DNA of 64,000 nucleotides from Catellatospora methionotrophica (GCF_011297335.1 NZ_JAAOTJ010000016.1:1-64000), one strand, 5' to 3'; shown: positions 8,496 to 18,655, counted from the first letter of the stretch. The notes: generated by a model from the sequence alone, not told the origin. Program-made: numbers and translations.

Positions 8496-8527
8496 AGACG
8501 GCACGGCGCTGGTGCGCCGTGCCGTCT
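8496..8527 (+). terminator. Intrinsic terminator after DUF3107
   Basis: A perfect 14-bp inverted repeat (AGACGGCACGGCGC) with a 4-nt TGGT loop, located 24 nt after the DUF3107 stop. It has no long T-tract, as is usual in high-GC actinobacteria. Confidence 0.8.
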
Positions 8528-8587
8528 GCCGTTCCGCCGCTCGGGCGGCCCGCGAGGTGAGCGGATGCCGGGCGAGCGCCCGGCCGG

Positions 8588-8593
8588 TAGTCT
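8588..8593 (+). promoter_or_regulatory. Candidate -10 element (leaderless start of the ferritin-like gene)
   Basis: TAGTCT fits the actinobacterial TANNNT -10 consensus and lies 6 nt before the GTG at 8600. No Shine-Dalgarno sequence precedes that GTG, so transcription and translation probably start at the same base. No good -35 is visible. Confidence 0.45.
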
Positions 8594-8599
8594 GCGGGC

Positions 8600-9256
8600 G
8601 TGTCCGCTGACGCCGGAGTGATCGATCTACTGGGCATGCTCGCCTACGGGGAGCTGCTGGCCTTCGACCGCATGGCGGCCGACGCCCGGCTCGCCCCGGA
8701 CCTGGGCCGCCAGGCCCGGCTGGCCGAGATGGCGGCCTGGGAGATGGCCAACTACCGGCGGCTGGCCAACCGGCTCGCCGCGCTCGGGGCCGATCCCGAG
8801 GATGCGATGCTCCCGTTCGTCGCGGCGCTGCGCACGTACCACGACAACACCGAGCCGGGCGACTGGCTGGAGGCGCTGACCAAGGCGTACGTCGGCGAGG
8901 GCATCTCCGACGACTTCTTCCGCGAGGTGGCGCAGGTGCTGCCCGCCGGGGTGCTGGCCGACACCGACCGGGCCCTGGTGCTCGACGTGCTGCACGACGA
9001 CGGTTACGCCGACTTCGCCGCCGGGGAGATCAGCGCGGCCATCGCGGCCGATCCGAAGGTCGCCAACCGGCTGTCGATGTGGGCGCGGCGGCTGACCGGC
9101 GAGGCGCTGTCCCAGGCGCAGCTCGTCGCCCAGGAGCGCTCGCCGCTGACGGCGCTGGTGCTGGCGGGCGTGGACGGGGAGTCCGTCGATGTGCTGTTCG
9201 GGCGGTTGACGAGCGCGCACACGGCGCGGATGACGGCGGTCGGCCTCAACAACTGA
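8600..9256 (+). CDS. Ferritin-like-fold protein (MiaE_2 type)
   Basis: A 218-aa helical protein of the ferritin-like MiaE_2 group, whose founding family hydroxylates 2-methylthio-isopentenyl-adenosine in tRNA. The helices contain carboxylates suited to a di-iron site (for example GELLAFDRM, EMAAWEMANYRR and LHDDGYADFAAGE), but I cannot assign all ligands. An authentic tRNA hydroxylase role is uncertain; the actinobacterial branch is poorly studied. The start is GTG 8600 with no ribosome site but a -10 element at leaderless distance. The position between DUF3107 and the DEAD-box helicase matches Rv3210c in mycobacteria (from memory). Confidence 0.7.
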   Translation: MSADAGVIDLLGMLAYGELLAFDRMAADARLAPDLGRQARLAEMAAWEMANYRRLANRLAALGADPEDAMLPFVAALRTYHDNTEPGDWLEALTKAYVGEGISDDFFREVAQVLPAGVLADTDRALVLDVLHDDGYADFAAGEISAAIAADPKVANRLSMWARRLTGEALSQAQLVAQERSPLTALVLAGVDGESVDVLFGRLTSAHTARMTAVGLNN

Positions 9257-9552
9257 CCGTTTTGCGTGGTAAATCCCACTAAGAACCGGGAATTCGACAC
9301 ACACCTGGTGACCAGACGGCCACCGGGCCGTACGATGGCTGTGTTGACATGGGCCCGATGCCCATGTCGTCGCGTGTGCGGCGCCGCGATCCCCAACGAT
9401 CGCGCCGCGCGATGGGATCAACCTCCTTCATCGCCGCGCCCCGCGCTCGAGACTACATATACGCCCTTCGATGAACCGGGCGTACCGACATCCGCTGGGC
9501 AGCCCGCAGGGTCCGCCGTACGCGGATCGCTGAAAGGGCACCCCAGAACCTG
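9257..9552 (+). promoter_or_regulatory. 296-bp leader region of the DEAD-box helicase gene
   Basis: This region is too long for a simple promoter. TACGAT at 9331-9336 is a plausible -10, with TGGTGA 19 nt upstream as a weak -35. Just downstream lies a hairpin GACATGGGC-N5-GCCCATGTC (about 9347-9369). A frame from GTG 9266 stays open to a TGA at 9551-9553 that overlaps the helicase ATG, and a 20-codon ATG frame starts near 9471. Either could be a leader peptide. A structured long 5' leader would fit cold- or stress-controlled RNA helicase expression (inference). Confidence 0.35.
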
Positions 9553-11292
<1,740 letters not shown>

Positions 11293-11301
11293 CGTACGAC
11301 A

Positions 11302-11339
11302 CGAAAAGGGACGCTCCTCTGCGGGGGCGTCCCTTTTCG
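11302..11339 (+). terminator. Intrinsic terminator after the helicase gene
   Basis: A 16-bp inverted repeat (CGAAAAGGGACGCTCC) with one G-T pair and a 6-nt loop. The arm ends CCCTTTTCG, giving a short T-run. It begins 10 nt after the stop codon. Confidence 0.85.
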
Positions 11340-11362
11340 CAGGCCAGGATCAAACGAAAGTT

Positions 11363-11381
11363 TGAGGTTAGGGTGACCTTA
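11363..11381 (+). promoter_or_regulatory. IdeR/DmdR1-type iron box upstream of heme oxygenase
   Basis: TGAGGTTAGGGTGACCTTA matches 15 of 19 positions of the DtxR-family consensus TTAGGTTAGGCTAACCTAA. It covers the -35 region of a promoter whose -10 (TACGGT, 11388-11393) lies 7 nt before the ATG. Iron-loaded IdeR would block transcription, so expression should rise under iron limitation. Confidence 0.72.
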
Positions 11382-11387
11382 CTCGCG

Positions 11388-11393
11388 TACGGT
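11388..11393 (+). promoter_or_regulatory. Candidate -10 element of the heme oxygenase gene (leaderless)
   Basis: TACGGT fits TANNNT and sits 7 nt before ATG 11401. TTGAGG at 11362-11367 could act as a -35 with a 20-nt spacer. No ribosome site precedes the ATG, which suggests a leaderless mRNA. Confidence 0.45.
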
Positions 11394-11400
11394 GCTGCGC

Positions 11401-12327
11401 ATGACCTTCTCCACCCGCCTGCGCGCCGCCACCTGGTCTGACCACAGCTCGGCCGAGCGGACGACGTTCCTGGACGACCTGACCCGAGGGCGGCTGACCG
11501 TCGCCGCGCACGCCGCGCTCACCGCGCAGCACTACCTCGTCTACCAGGTGCTGGAGGAGGCCGCCGCGCACTGGAGCGGCGACCCGGTCGCGGGCGGCTT
11601 CCACGACGGCGCGCTCACCCGGCTGCCCGCGCTCGCCGAGGACCTCGCCTTCCTGCTCGGACCCGACTGGCGCGACGCGCTCACCCCGGTCGCCGCCACC
11701 GCCGAGTACACCGCCCGCCTGCGCGAGATCGCCTTCACCTGGCCCGGCGGCTACGTGGCCCACCACTACAACCGCTACCTGGGCGACCTGTCCGGCGGCC
11801 AGTACGTGGCCCGCGCGCTGACCCGCGCCTACGGCCTCAGCGGCGACGGCCTGCGCTTCTACGCCTTCGACGGCATCGCCGACCTGACCGCGTCCAAGGA
11901 CGCCTACCGCGCCCGTCTCGACGGCGCGCCCTGGTACGCCGTCGAGCAGGACCGGATCATCGACGAGGTCAAGCTCGCCTACCGGCTCAACACCGACCTG
12001 TTCGCCGACCTGGGCCGGGTCCACCCGAACCCGTTCCCGCCCGAGGTCGTCGCTCAGATCATGCGGCACATGAACGGCGACCACGCCGCGGACTCCCTGC
12101 TGATCTGCCAGGCCGCGCTGCCGGAACCGGCCCGGCCGGACGCCACCGCCGCGGTGATGTCGGGCATGGACCACCGGGGCATCGAGTTCCAGGCCGTCAT
12201 CAAGGGGGTCGAGACGCCGATCCGGGTGCCCTTCGCCGAGGAGCTGACCGAGCGCGCCCAGGTGCGCGTCGAGGTGACCCGGCTGTACCGGGAGGCATGC
12301 GCCCTGCTCGGGCTGCCCGCCCGGTGA
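11401..12327 (+). CDS. Biliverdin-producing heme oxygenase with C-terminal DUF2470 domain
   Basis: Opens heme to biliverdin, CO and free iron, and is used to obtain iron from heme. The N-terminal domain has the proximal heme ligand His15 within TWSDHSSAER and the distal-helix signature GDLSGGQ near residue 134. From about residue 215 a DUF2470 domain follows (MRHMNGDHAADSL), a fold often appended to heme-handling proteins. Total length is 308 aa from ATG 11401; a GTG at 11392 is in frame but overlaps the proposed -10. The iron box immediately upstream supports regulation by IdeR/DmdR1. The next gene starts 26 nt downstream and may share the transcript. Confidence 0.92.
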   Translation: MTFSTRLRAATWSDHSSAERTTFLDDLTRGRLTVAAHAALTAQHYLVYQVLEEAAAHWSGDPVAGGFHDGALTRLPALAEDLAFLLGPDWRDALTPVAATAEYTARLREIAFTWPGGYVAHHYNRYLGDLSGGQYVARALTRAYGLSGDGLRFYAFDGIADLTASKDAYRARLDGAPWYAVEQDRIIDEVKLAYRLNTDLFADLGRVHPNPFPPEVVAQIMRHMNGDHAADSLLICQAALPEPARPDATAAVMSGMDHRGIEFQAVIKGVETPIRVPFAEELTERAQVRVEVTRLYREACALLGLPAR

Positions 12328-12352
12328 GCGCGGGCATGGAACACTGGCCGGT

Positions 12353-13399
12353 GTGGAGACGGCACACGACGTTCTCATCGCGCTGACCAGGCGCTACGCC
12401 TTCGCGGAGGTGGCCGCGCTGGTCGCCCCGGACTCCGGCGTGCTGCCCCGCGCCGGAGGCGGCGCGCTGACCACCGAGTCCGTCGCCCACGTGCAGCAGC
12501 TCTGCGCGTTCGGGCAGCGGCTGCTCGACCTCGACGCCGAGGACTTCGGTGAGCTGAACGCCGCCGCCGAGGCCAACACCGAGCACGGCGTCGCCGACCA
12601 GGTGCACGGCGACCACGTGCCCGAGCACCTGCGGGAACGGGCGCTGGCCTGCCGCATGCCGCAGGCGCCCAAGGAGGTGCACCGCGGCGCACTGGGCAGC
12701 CTGCGGCCCACCTTCCGGCTGCTGCTGGAGGTCATCGACGCGCGCTTCCGGCGCGGGGAGACCACGGCACTGGTCGCCGCGGTGCACATCGCCAGCGAGT
12801 ACGGCCCGCTGCTGGTCTGGGAGCGGGTGCTCGGGCACGCCGCCGACCCGGTGCGGCTGCCGTCGGCGGTCGGTGGCGACGGCAGCGCGTGGGGCGACTT
12901 CGAGGACCGGGACTGCCCGCACACCAAGCCGGAGAAGTCCGCCGCGCGGCGCAGCCTGATCGTGGCCCACGAGAACAACGCCGGCTGGCGAACGTACCTG
13001 GACCGCCAGCACTCCAACACCTCGCACGCGCTCTGCGTCTGCGCCACCACCTGCCACCGCCGGTGCACCGTCTACCGGCGGCTCGACGCGCGCCAGGCCG
13101 AGGTCGTCACGCACGGCTGCCGCCTGACCGCGGCGCTCAACGAGTCGGCCGTGGTGAAGCTGCGCCACAGCGCGCCGGTCGGCCACGGCTTCGGCGTGCC
13201 GTCGCAGCGCGAGCTGCTCGACGCCTGGGGCCGCACCCGCGCCTCGCTGGCCAAGCACGATCCGGCGATCGCCGAGGAGGACGGCTACCCGCTGCCCGGG
13301 TTCGCCACCTTCGTCGCGGTGCTCGCGGGCGAGCCCATGCCGCCGGACACGCTGCTCGCCGACACCGCCATCGAGCTCGCCAAAGCCCTCAACCCCTGA
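12353..13399 (+). CDS. Unknown protein with a Cys/His cluster, downstream of heme oxygenase
   Basis: A 348-aa protein I do not recognise; it is probably soluble, with no signal or membrane segments. The N-terminal two thirds are helical. A metal-binding-looking region runs from about residue 186 to 265: DCPHT, then SHALCVCATTCHRRC near 225-239, then THGC. Four cysteines and two histidines lie within 15 residues. The start is GTG 12353, 26 nt after the heme oxygenase stop, so it probably belongs to the same iron-controlled transcript. A role in heme or iron handling is a guess from context. Its 3' end overlaps the convergent methyltransferase gene by 11 nt. Confidence 0.6.
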   Translation: METAHDVLIALTRRYAFAEVAALVAPDSGVLPRAGGGALTTESVAHVQQLCAFGQRLLDLDAEDFGELNAAAEANTEHGVADQVHGDHVPEHLRERALACRMPQAPKEVHRGALGSLRPTFRLLLEVIDARFRRGETTALVAAVHIASEYGPLLVWERVLGHAADPVRLPSAVGGDGSAWGDFEDRDCPHTKPEKSAARRSLIVAHENNAGWRTYLDRQHSNTSHALCVCATTCHRRCTVYRRLDARQAEVVTHGCRLTAALNESAVVKLRHSAPVGHGFGVPSQRELLDAWGRTRASLAKHDPAIAEEDGYPLPGFATFVAVLAGEPMPPDTLLADTAIELAKALNP

Positions 13400-14534
13400 C
13401 GTCCAGCAGGGTCGCCAGGTGGGGCTGGACCTGCCATGCGGACAGCAGCGCGTCGAGTTCGGCGGCCTGCTCGGCGGTCGGGCGGCGGCCGGTGCGGTGG
13501 GCGCGGATCATCGCGTTGCGCGGGGTGTGCGCCGAGTCGATGAACTCGACCACCTCCACCGCGTACCCCTGGCCGCGCAGCAGGGCGGCGCGCACCGTGT
13601 CGGTGAGCACGTCGGCGAAGCGCTCGCGCAGGATGCCGTGCTCGGTGAGCAGCCCCGCCGCCCCGTGCGGCGGGTGCTTGCGCAGCTGCCGGGACAGGTC
13701 CTTGTGGCAGCAGGGCGCGGCCAGGATCCAGCGCGCGTCCCAGGACAGCGCGCGGGCCAGCGCGTCGTCGGTGGCCGTGTCACAGGCGTGCAGCGCCAGC
13801 ACCACGTCGGCCTGCGGCACCGGCGCGTCGGCGATGGTGCCCGCGATGAAGCTGACATGGTCCTGCCAGCCGAGCCTGCGGGCGAGCGCGGTGTTGCGCT
13901 CGCGCTGGTCGTCGCGCACGTCCACGCCGATCAGGCGCACGTCCAGGCCGAGCCCGGACAGGTGGTGGTACGCCGCGAAGGTCAGGTACGCGTTGCCGCA
14001 GCCCAGGTCGACCACGTGCAGCGGGCTCGGCAGCTGGGCCGGGTCGGGCAGCGTGGCGTCCAGCGCCCGCAGGAAGGCGTCGACCTGCCGGCGCTTGGCG
14101 GCGTCGCCGCCGATCACGGCGTACAGCGGATCACCGGGGTCGATCAGGTGCTCGCGCGGCCGGTCGTGCGCGGTGACGGCGGGCGCGGCCGCCGGGGCCG
14201 CCGAGCGGTGCAGCACCGCGCCCTTCTTGGTGGTCTGCAGGCGGACCGTGCCGTGCGCGGTCTCCACGGTCCAGGTGCCGAACGGCTCGGCCAGCAGCTC
14301 GTCGACCCGGCCCGCCAGTTCCGCGCCCGGGGCCAGGTTCACCGTGGTGGGGCGCTGCCCGTCCTCGGTGACCAGCTGCACCCGGTCGCCGGCTTTCAGG
14401 GTCACCGGGCGCAGCGTGGCGCGGGACACCGACGGGGTCCCGTCCCGCCGCTGCCCGCCCGCCGTCGCGCGGATCAGGTCCGGCGCCAGCAGGAGTTCGC
14501 GTACCTCGGCCAGGGCTTCAGGGAGTGCTGCCAT
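13389..14534 (-). CDS. SAM-dependent methyltransferase (Methyltransf_32 type)
   Basis: A 381-aa class I methyltransferase. The SAM motif [20 protein letters not shown] lies near residues 169-187, motif [12 protein letters not shown] near 198, and [14 protein letters not shown] near 240. [13 protein letters not shown] (near 265) is a Cys-Cys-His segment typical of this family. The first 130 residues form a separate beta-rich domain. Members are annotated as RNA or small-molecule methyltransferases without firm substrates. The ATG at 14534 is the natural start. It is convergent with the Cys/His-cluster gene and has the same orientation as the DUF4190 gene. Confidence 0.78.
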   Translation of the reverse strand: MAALPEALAEVRELLLAPDLIRATAGGQRRDGTPSVSRATLRPVTLKAGDRVQLVTEDGQRPTTVNLAPGAELAGRVDELLAEPFGTWTVETAHGTVRLQTTKKGAVLHRSAAPAAAPAVTAHDRPREHLIDPGDPLYAVIGGDAAKRRQVDAFLRALDATLPDPAQLPSPLHVVDLGCGNAYLTFAAYHHLSGLGLDVRLIGVDVRDDQRERNTALARRLGWQDHVSFIAGTIADAPVPQADVVLALHACDTATDDALARALSWDARWILAAPCCHKDLSRQLRKHPPHGAAGLLTEHGILRERFADVLTDTVRAALLRGQGYAVEVVEFIDSAHTPRNAMIRAHRTGRRPTAEQAAELDALLSAWQVQPHLATLLDVRG

Positions 14535-14557
14535 ACGTCAAGGATGCGCGATGGCGC

Positions 14558-15184
14558 TCAGAACGCCCCGTTCGGCTCGGTGTAGTAGTCCGGGCGGCTC
14601 TCGGCGAAGACGAACAGCGCGACGATCGCCGCGATGAAGAGCAGGCCCAGCGCCGTGGCGATCCAGCCGACGATGATGCCGGTCAGGGCCATGCCGTCGC
14701 CGTCCTCGCCGCTCTGGCGGATCTTGCGCCGGGCGACGTGCCCCAGGATCGCGCCGACCGGGCCGAGGATCAGCGCGGGCACCCCGTAGAGGCACACCAT
14801 CAGCGCGCCCGCCAGCGCCGTCACCATCGCGCCGATGGCCATGCCGTTGGTGCGCCGCTGCAGGTAGACGTACGGGTAGGGCGCGTAGCCGGGCGGCGGG
14901 GTGGCGCCGTGGGGGTTCGGCTGCCCGGCGACCTGCGGCCAGCCGCCGGTCGGATACCCGACTGCCTGGTACGGGTGCGGCCACTGGCCGGGTGCAGCGC
15001 TCGCCGGACCGGTGGCCGGGCTGCCCGGCGCGGTGACTCCGGTGGCGGGCGCGGCGGACGCCGGTTCGGCAGCGGCCGGAGCGGGATCGGCAGGGCCGAA
15101 GGTGAGCGGCGCCGGGGCCGGGAACGCCGGCGGTGGCGGGCCGGAATCCTGGCTCGGGGGTGGCGGCGCGGTGGGGTCGGTCAT
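14558..15184 (-). CDS. DUF4190 membrane protein with Pro-rich N-terminus
   Basis: A 208-aa protein. About the first 105 residues are Pro/Gly/Ala-rich and disordered (cytoplasmic). The DUF4190 domain follows ([16 protein letters not shown]), with two hydrophobic hairpin segments near residues 117-145 and 168-195 separated by [19 protein letters not shown]. These are small actinobacterial membrane proteins of unknown role, often near cell-envelope genes. The ATG at 15184 is clear. The gene lies 23 nt upstream of the methyltransferase on the same strand, so the two may be co-transcribed. Confidence 0.75.
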   Translation of the reverse strand: MTDPTAPPPPSQDSGPPPPAFPAPAPLTFGPADPAPAAAEPASAAPATGVTAPGSPATGPASAAPGQWPHPYQAVGYPTGGWPQVAGQPNPHGATPPPGYAPYPYVYLQRRTNGMAIGAMVTALAGALMVCLYGVPALILGPVGAILGHVARRKIRQSGEDGDGMALTGIIVGWIATALGLLFIAAIVALFVFAESRPDYYTEPNGAF

Positions 15185-15271
15185 CGGCCAGGCTCCGTCC
15201 GGTGGGGGTCCCGACAGAGTAAGCGGTGCCTCCTACTGGCGTCAGCTCGGACAAACCGGCAGGATCAAGCC

Positions 15272-16039
15272 ATGAACGAGCGGATGGATCTCTTCCGGCT
15301 GGACGGCCGGGTCGCACTCGTCACCGGTGCGGGCAGCCCGCACGGCATCGGCTTCGCCACCGCTCGCCAGCTGGCCGCACTCGGCGCGAAGGTCGCCGTG
15401 GTCTCCACCACCCGGCGCATCCACGAGCGCGCCGGTGAACTGGGCGTGCTCGGCTTCGTCGCCGACCTGACCCTGGAGGCGGAGGTCGGCGCGATGGCCG
15501 ACGCGGTCACCGAGCAGCTGGGCGACGTCGACATTTTGGTCAACAACGCCGGTCTGACCAGCCGGGCCAGCCCGGAGGTCATCCGGCCGGTGGCGCAGCT
15601 CAGCTACGAGGAGTGGAAGGCTGAGATCGACCGCAACCTGTCCACGGCGTTCCTGTCCAGCCGGGCCTTCCTCGGCGGGATGTCCGAGCGGGGCTGGGGC
15701 CGCATCGTGAACCTCGCCGCCACCGCCGGGCCGGTGAACGCGCTGCCCGCCGAGGCGGGCTACGCCGCGGCGAAGGCGGGTGTGCTGGGCCTCACCCGGG
15801 CGCTGGCGATGGAGCTGGTCGCCGACGGCATCACCGTCAACGCGGTAGCCCCCGGCACCATCCACACCTCGGCGTCGACGCTGGCCGAGCTCAAACTCGG
15901 CTACGACACCCCGATGGGCCGCCCCGGCACCCCCGACGAGGTCGCCGCGACCATCGCCTTCCTCTGCTCCCCCGCCGCGGGCTACATCACCGGCCAGATG
16001 CTCGTCATCGACGGCGGCCAGTCGGTCCGCCAGGGCTGA
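15272..16039 (+). CDS. Short-chain dehydrogenase/reductase (FabG-like)
   Basis: A 255-aa classical SDR oxidoreductase using NAD(P)H. The dinucleotide motif is [10 protein letters not shown] (residues 17-26), the structural motif NNAG is present, and the active-site YAAAK is near residue 165. The residue 13 before the tyrosine, normally the catalytic serine, is threonine here (LAAT). This is tolerated in some SDRs but could alter activity. The C-terminal [20 protein letters not shown] is typical of FabG-like proteins. The start is ATG 15272; the longer open frame upstream belongs to antisense shadows. The substrate is unknown, and the gene stands alone between divergent and convergent neighbours. 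Confidence 0.85.
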   Translation: MNERMDLFRLDGRVALVTGAGSPHGIGFATARQLAALGAKVAVVSTTRRIHERAGELGVLGFVADLTLEAEVGAMADAVTEQLGDVDILVNNAGLTSRASPEVIRPVAQLSYEEWKAEIDRNLSTAFLSSRAFLGGMSERGWGRIVNLAATAGPVNALPAEAGYAAAKAGVLGLTRALAMELVADGITVNAVAPGTIHTSASTLAELKLGYDTPMGRPGTPDEVAATIAFLCSPAAGYITGQMLVIDGGQSVRQG

Positions 16040-16057
16040 CCAGCGCTCTGACACAAA

Positions 16058-16105
16058 AGGAAGGGCACCTTCTGGACGCTCCGCGTCATGGAAGGTGCCC
16101 TTCCT
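16058..16105. repeat. GGAAGGGCACCTTC hairpin between convergent genes
   Basis: A perfect 15-bp inverted repeat (AGGAAGGGCACCTTC) enclosing a smaller GACGC/GCGTC hairpin. It sits 18 nt past the SDR stop and faces the convergent HAD gene. The right arm recurs exactly at 18091-18105. It is probably a bidirectional terminator; the motif looks like a dispersed repeat. Confidence 0.7.
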
Positions 16106-16179
16106 CACGTCTGAACGGGGATGACGCGCGGCGAAGGGCTGCCTGGGACGGGCGGTGGCGGGGTGGGCGAGGCGCGGAG

Positions 16180-16905
16180 TCAGGCGGCGACGGGCTGGGG
16201 GTTCATGGCGAGGGCGGCGGCTGCGGGCAGGCTCGGCGCGGACTCGCCGGTGAAGCCGTCGTCGGCGGCGAACTGCAGGTGGTCGGCCAGGTCAGGGGCG
16301 GCCAACCGGATCGCCCGGATGCCCAGGGCCTGCGCGCCGGTCAGCTCCCGGGAACCGCCGTCGCCGATGAACGCGCACTCCTCGGGTGTGACGTCCAGCT
16401 GGTCGCAGGCGGCCAGGTAGATCCTCGGGTCGGGCTTGCTGCAGCCGGTCTGCACCGAGAAGACCTTCGCGTGGAGCAGGCGGTTCACCGGCAACCCGCG
16501 CATGATCTCGGGCAGTTCCCAGGCGCAGTCGCTGACCACGGCCAGCCGTACGCCCGCGCGGCGGAGCCGCCACAGCGTGGGCACCGCCTCGGGCCGCAGG
16601 CGCGTGTCGGCGCGCACGGCCATCAGCCGGGCGGCCTGGGCCGCGCGCAGCCGCGCGGGCGTGACGCGTACGCCCAGCTCGGCGGCGACCCAGCGCATGG
16701 TGTCCAGGGCGTCGCCGTACGCGCCCCGGCAGCGGGGGTAGAAGGATGTGTTCAGCACCGCGAAGTACGCGGCGGGATCGCAGCCGAGCAGGCGGGGGGC
16801 CAGTTCGTGGGCCGGTCCGCGGGTGCACGCCGAGGTCAGCGTGCCGTAGAAGTCGAACAGGATCGCGCGCGGCATTACGCCGGATAACGAAGGTTCTGCA
16901 TCCAT
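16180..16905 (-). CDS. HAD-superfamily hydrolase
   Basis: A 241-aa phosphatase-like protein. Motif I is DFYGTLTS (residues 18-25), where the usual second Asp is Tyr, as in haloacid-dehalogenase and some nucleotidase branches. Motif II is VVSDCAWE, motif III KPDPRIY, and motif IV FIGDGGSREL. A helical cap lies between motifs I and II. The start is ATG 16905; an internal ATG at 16875 (MPRAILFDF) would give a tighter N-terminus. The substrate cannot be predicted. It converges on the SDR gene across the GGAAGGGCACCTTC hairpin. Confidence 0.8.
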   Translation of the reverse strand: MDAEPSLSGVMPRAILFDFYGTLTSACTRGPAHELAPRLLGCDPAAYFAVLNTSFYPRCRGAYGDALDTMRWVAAELGVRVTPARLRAAQAARLMAVRADTRLRPEAVPTLWRLRRAGVRLAVVSDCAWELPEIMRGLPVNRLLHAKVFSVQTGCSKPDPRIYLAACDQLDVTPEECAFIGDGGSRELTGAQALGIRAIRLAAPDLADHLQFAADDGFTGESAPSLPAAAALAMNPQPVAA

Positions 16906-17034
16906 TCGAGCGAGCGTAATCAGCGGCTCACCCGAAGTACATCGGATGATCGCTCACAGTATGCGCAAGAACGCGGCGCGTAGATGTCGATGTGCCGACA
17001 ACCCGCTCACCAGCGCCTGGCAGGATCGGGCCTC

Positions 17035-17967
17035 ATGCGATCCCGGCTCGACCCGCTCACCATCGCCGCGATCACCGTCGCGATCATCGCGGTGTCGTCG
17101 TCGGGGCCCCTGATCGCGTACGCCGCCGCTCCGGCCCTGGCCATCGCTTTCTGGCGCAACGCCCTCGCGGTCGGCGTGCTCGCCCCGGTCACCCTCACCC
17201 GCCGCCGCGCCGAGCTGCGCGGCCTGCGCACCGACCACGCCTGGCGGTGGAGCGTGCTGGCCGGGCTCGCGCTGGCCGGGCACTTCGCCACCTGGGTGCC
17301 CAGCGTCAAGATGACCACCGTCGCCACCGCGACCGCACTGGTCGCCACGCAGCCGGTCTGGGCCGGGCTGATCGCACTCTGGCAGGGCAGGCGGCTGGGC
17401 CGGTGGACCTGGATCGGCATCGGCACGGCCGTGGTGGGCGCGGCCATCGCCACCGGCGCGGACTTCACCCGAGGGGGTACGGCGTTCGTCGGCGACCTGC
17501 TCGCCGTGGCCGGAGGCCTGCTCGCGGCGGTCTACACGTCGCTCGGCGAGAAGGCGCGCAGCCGGACCTCGACCACGACGTACACCACGGTCTGCTACTC
17601 GGTGTGCGCCGTCGTGCTGCTGGCGGTGTGCCTGCTGTTCGGCGTGGAGCTGACCGGCTTCGACGACCGCACCTGGCTCGCCATCATCGCGCTGACCGCC
17701 GGAGCCCAGCTGCTCGGCCACTCGATGTTCAACTACGCCCTGCACAAGGTCTCGGCCACCACGATCAGCGTGCTGATCCTGCTGGAGGTGCCCGGAGCCG
17801 CCGTCCTCGGCTGGCTCTGGCTCGGCCAGACCCCGCCCACCGCCGCCTGGCCCGGCATCGCCCTGCTCATGGCCGGCGTCGCCGCCGTCATCCTCGGCGC
17901 CCGCCGCCCCGCCGCCCTGCCCACCCCCGACCCCGTCGACATCGACCTCTCCACCGGCGACCGCTGA
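17035..17967 (+). CDS. DMT-superfamily transporter (EamA domains)
   Basis: A 310-aa inner-membrane protein with about ten transmembrane helices in two EamA repeats, the drug/metabolite exporter fold. Characteristic segments are FWRNALAVGVLAPV near residue 40 and LILLEVPGAAVLGWLWLGQ near 250. The ATG at 17035 follows GGATCGGG; an upstream frame is open to 16984 but would add a non-hydrophobic tail. The cargo is unknown, with metabolite or amino-acid export typical. The gene is monocistronic, and the 180 bp that follow contain only a single GGAAGGTGCCCTTCC unit. Confidence 0.85.
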   Translation: MRSRLDPLTIAAITVAIIAVSSSGPLIAYAAAPALAIAFWRNALAVGVLAPVTLTRRRAELRGLRTDHAWRWSVLAGLALAGHFATWVPSVKMTTVATATALVATQPVWAGLIALWQGRRLGRWTWIGIGTAVVGAAIATGADFTRGGTAFVGDLLAVAGGLLAAVYTSLGEKARSRTSTTTYTTVCYSVCAVVLLAVCLLFGVELTGFDDRTWLAIIALTAGAQLLGHSMFNYALHKVSATTISVLILLEVPGAAVLGWLWLGQTPPTAAWPGIALLMAGVAAVILGARRPAALPTPDPVDIDLSTGDR

Positions 17968-18089
17968 CAGCACGCGCTCCACACGCGGGCTCGCCGACCA
18001 GCAGCTCACCCGGGGACGCCCTCAACACGACCAGCAGCGCACCCACGGCACGCCGTCAACACGGTGCGCTCGCGCCACGTCCAGCGATG

Positions 18090-18106
18090 GGAAGGTGCCC
18101 TTCCTT
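18090..18106. repeat. Solo copy of the GGAAGGTGCCCTTCC repeat unit
   Basis: The 15 bases GAAGGTGCCCTTCCT at 18091-18105 are identical to the right arm of the hairpin at 16058-16105. The unit is itself nearly palindromic. It sits 123 nt after the DMT transporter gene. Confidence 0.6.
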
Positions 18107-18149
18107 CGGTGGGCGGGTGAGCAGTGTTCGGGGTGGGAGGATGGGCGGC

Positions 18150-18629
18150 ATGACGCATCCGTTGGTGGAGGAGGCCGCTAAGAAGGCGGCTGTCGCGTGG
18201 GTGTCGGTGGGTGGCGGGCTCGCCCGGGCGGTGTGGTGTCTGCCGCAGGACGGGCGGCTGCACGTGGTGGTCGGGCCGGGTGAGCAGGAGCTGCCGGGGC
18301 TGGCGGAGGCCGCGGCGGCGACGGTGACGCTGCGCGGCGACCACGGCGGGGCGGTGGTGACCTATCCGGCGCGGGTGGAGCGGATCGCGCCGGGCGGCGA
18401 GGCCTGGGCGGCGGTCGCGGTGACGCTGGCGGGCAAGCGGCTCAACTCACCGGGCACGGCCGAGGCGCTGGCCGAGCGCTGGGGCCGCGAATGCGCCCTG
18501 GTGGCCCTGGTTCCCGACGGCGATCCGGTGCCCGCGGGCGACGACTCCGGACGCGCCGAGCCGCGGCCGAGCCCGGCGGCCAACGCCACCCGCAAGCCGT
18601 TCCGGCTGCACCGGGTCCGCCGCCGATAA
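18150..18629 (+). CDS. Small conserved protein, possibly a flavin-type split barrel
   Basis: A 159-aa protein starting at ATG 18150, 9 nt after GGGAGG. It is made mostly of alternating beta-strand-like segments (LHVVVGPGEQELPG, ATVTLRGDHGGAVVTYPARV) with a long Gly/Ala content and a basic C-terminus (KPFRLHRVRRR). The pattern resembles pyridoxamine-phosphate-oxidase-like split barrels, but I see no decisive motif. There are no membrane segments. It lies 38 nt upstream of the MgtE-like gene, which has its own promoter-like element. Confidence 0.5.
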   Translation: MTHPLVEEAAKKAAVAWVSVGGGLARAVWCLPQDGRLHVVVGPGEQELPGLAEAAAATVTLRGDHGGAVVTYPARVERIAPGGEAWAAVAVTLAGKRLNSPGTAEALAERWGRECALVALVPDGDPVPAGDDSGRAEPRPSPAANATRKPFRLHRVRRR

Positions 18630-18655
18630 CACCCAACCGATGTGAGAAATACGCA

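Noticed and set aside
7404-8504. N-terminal extension of the Pro-rich protein to 1307 aa
   Set aside because: It would run antisense through the TetR and DUF3107 genes. The GTG at 7403 has a proper ribosome site.
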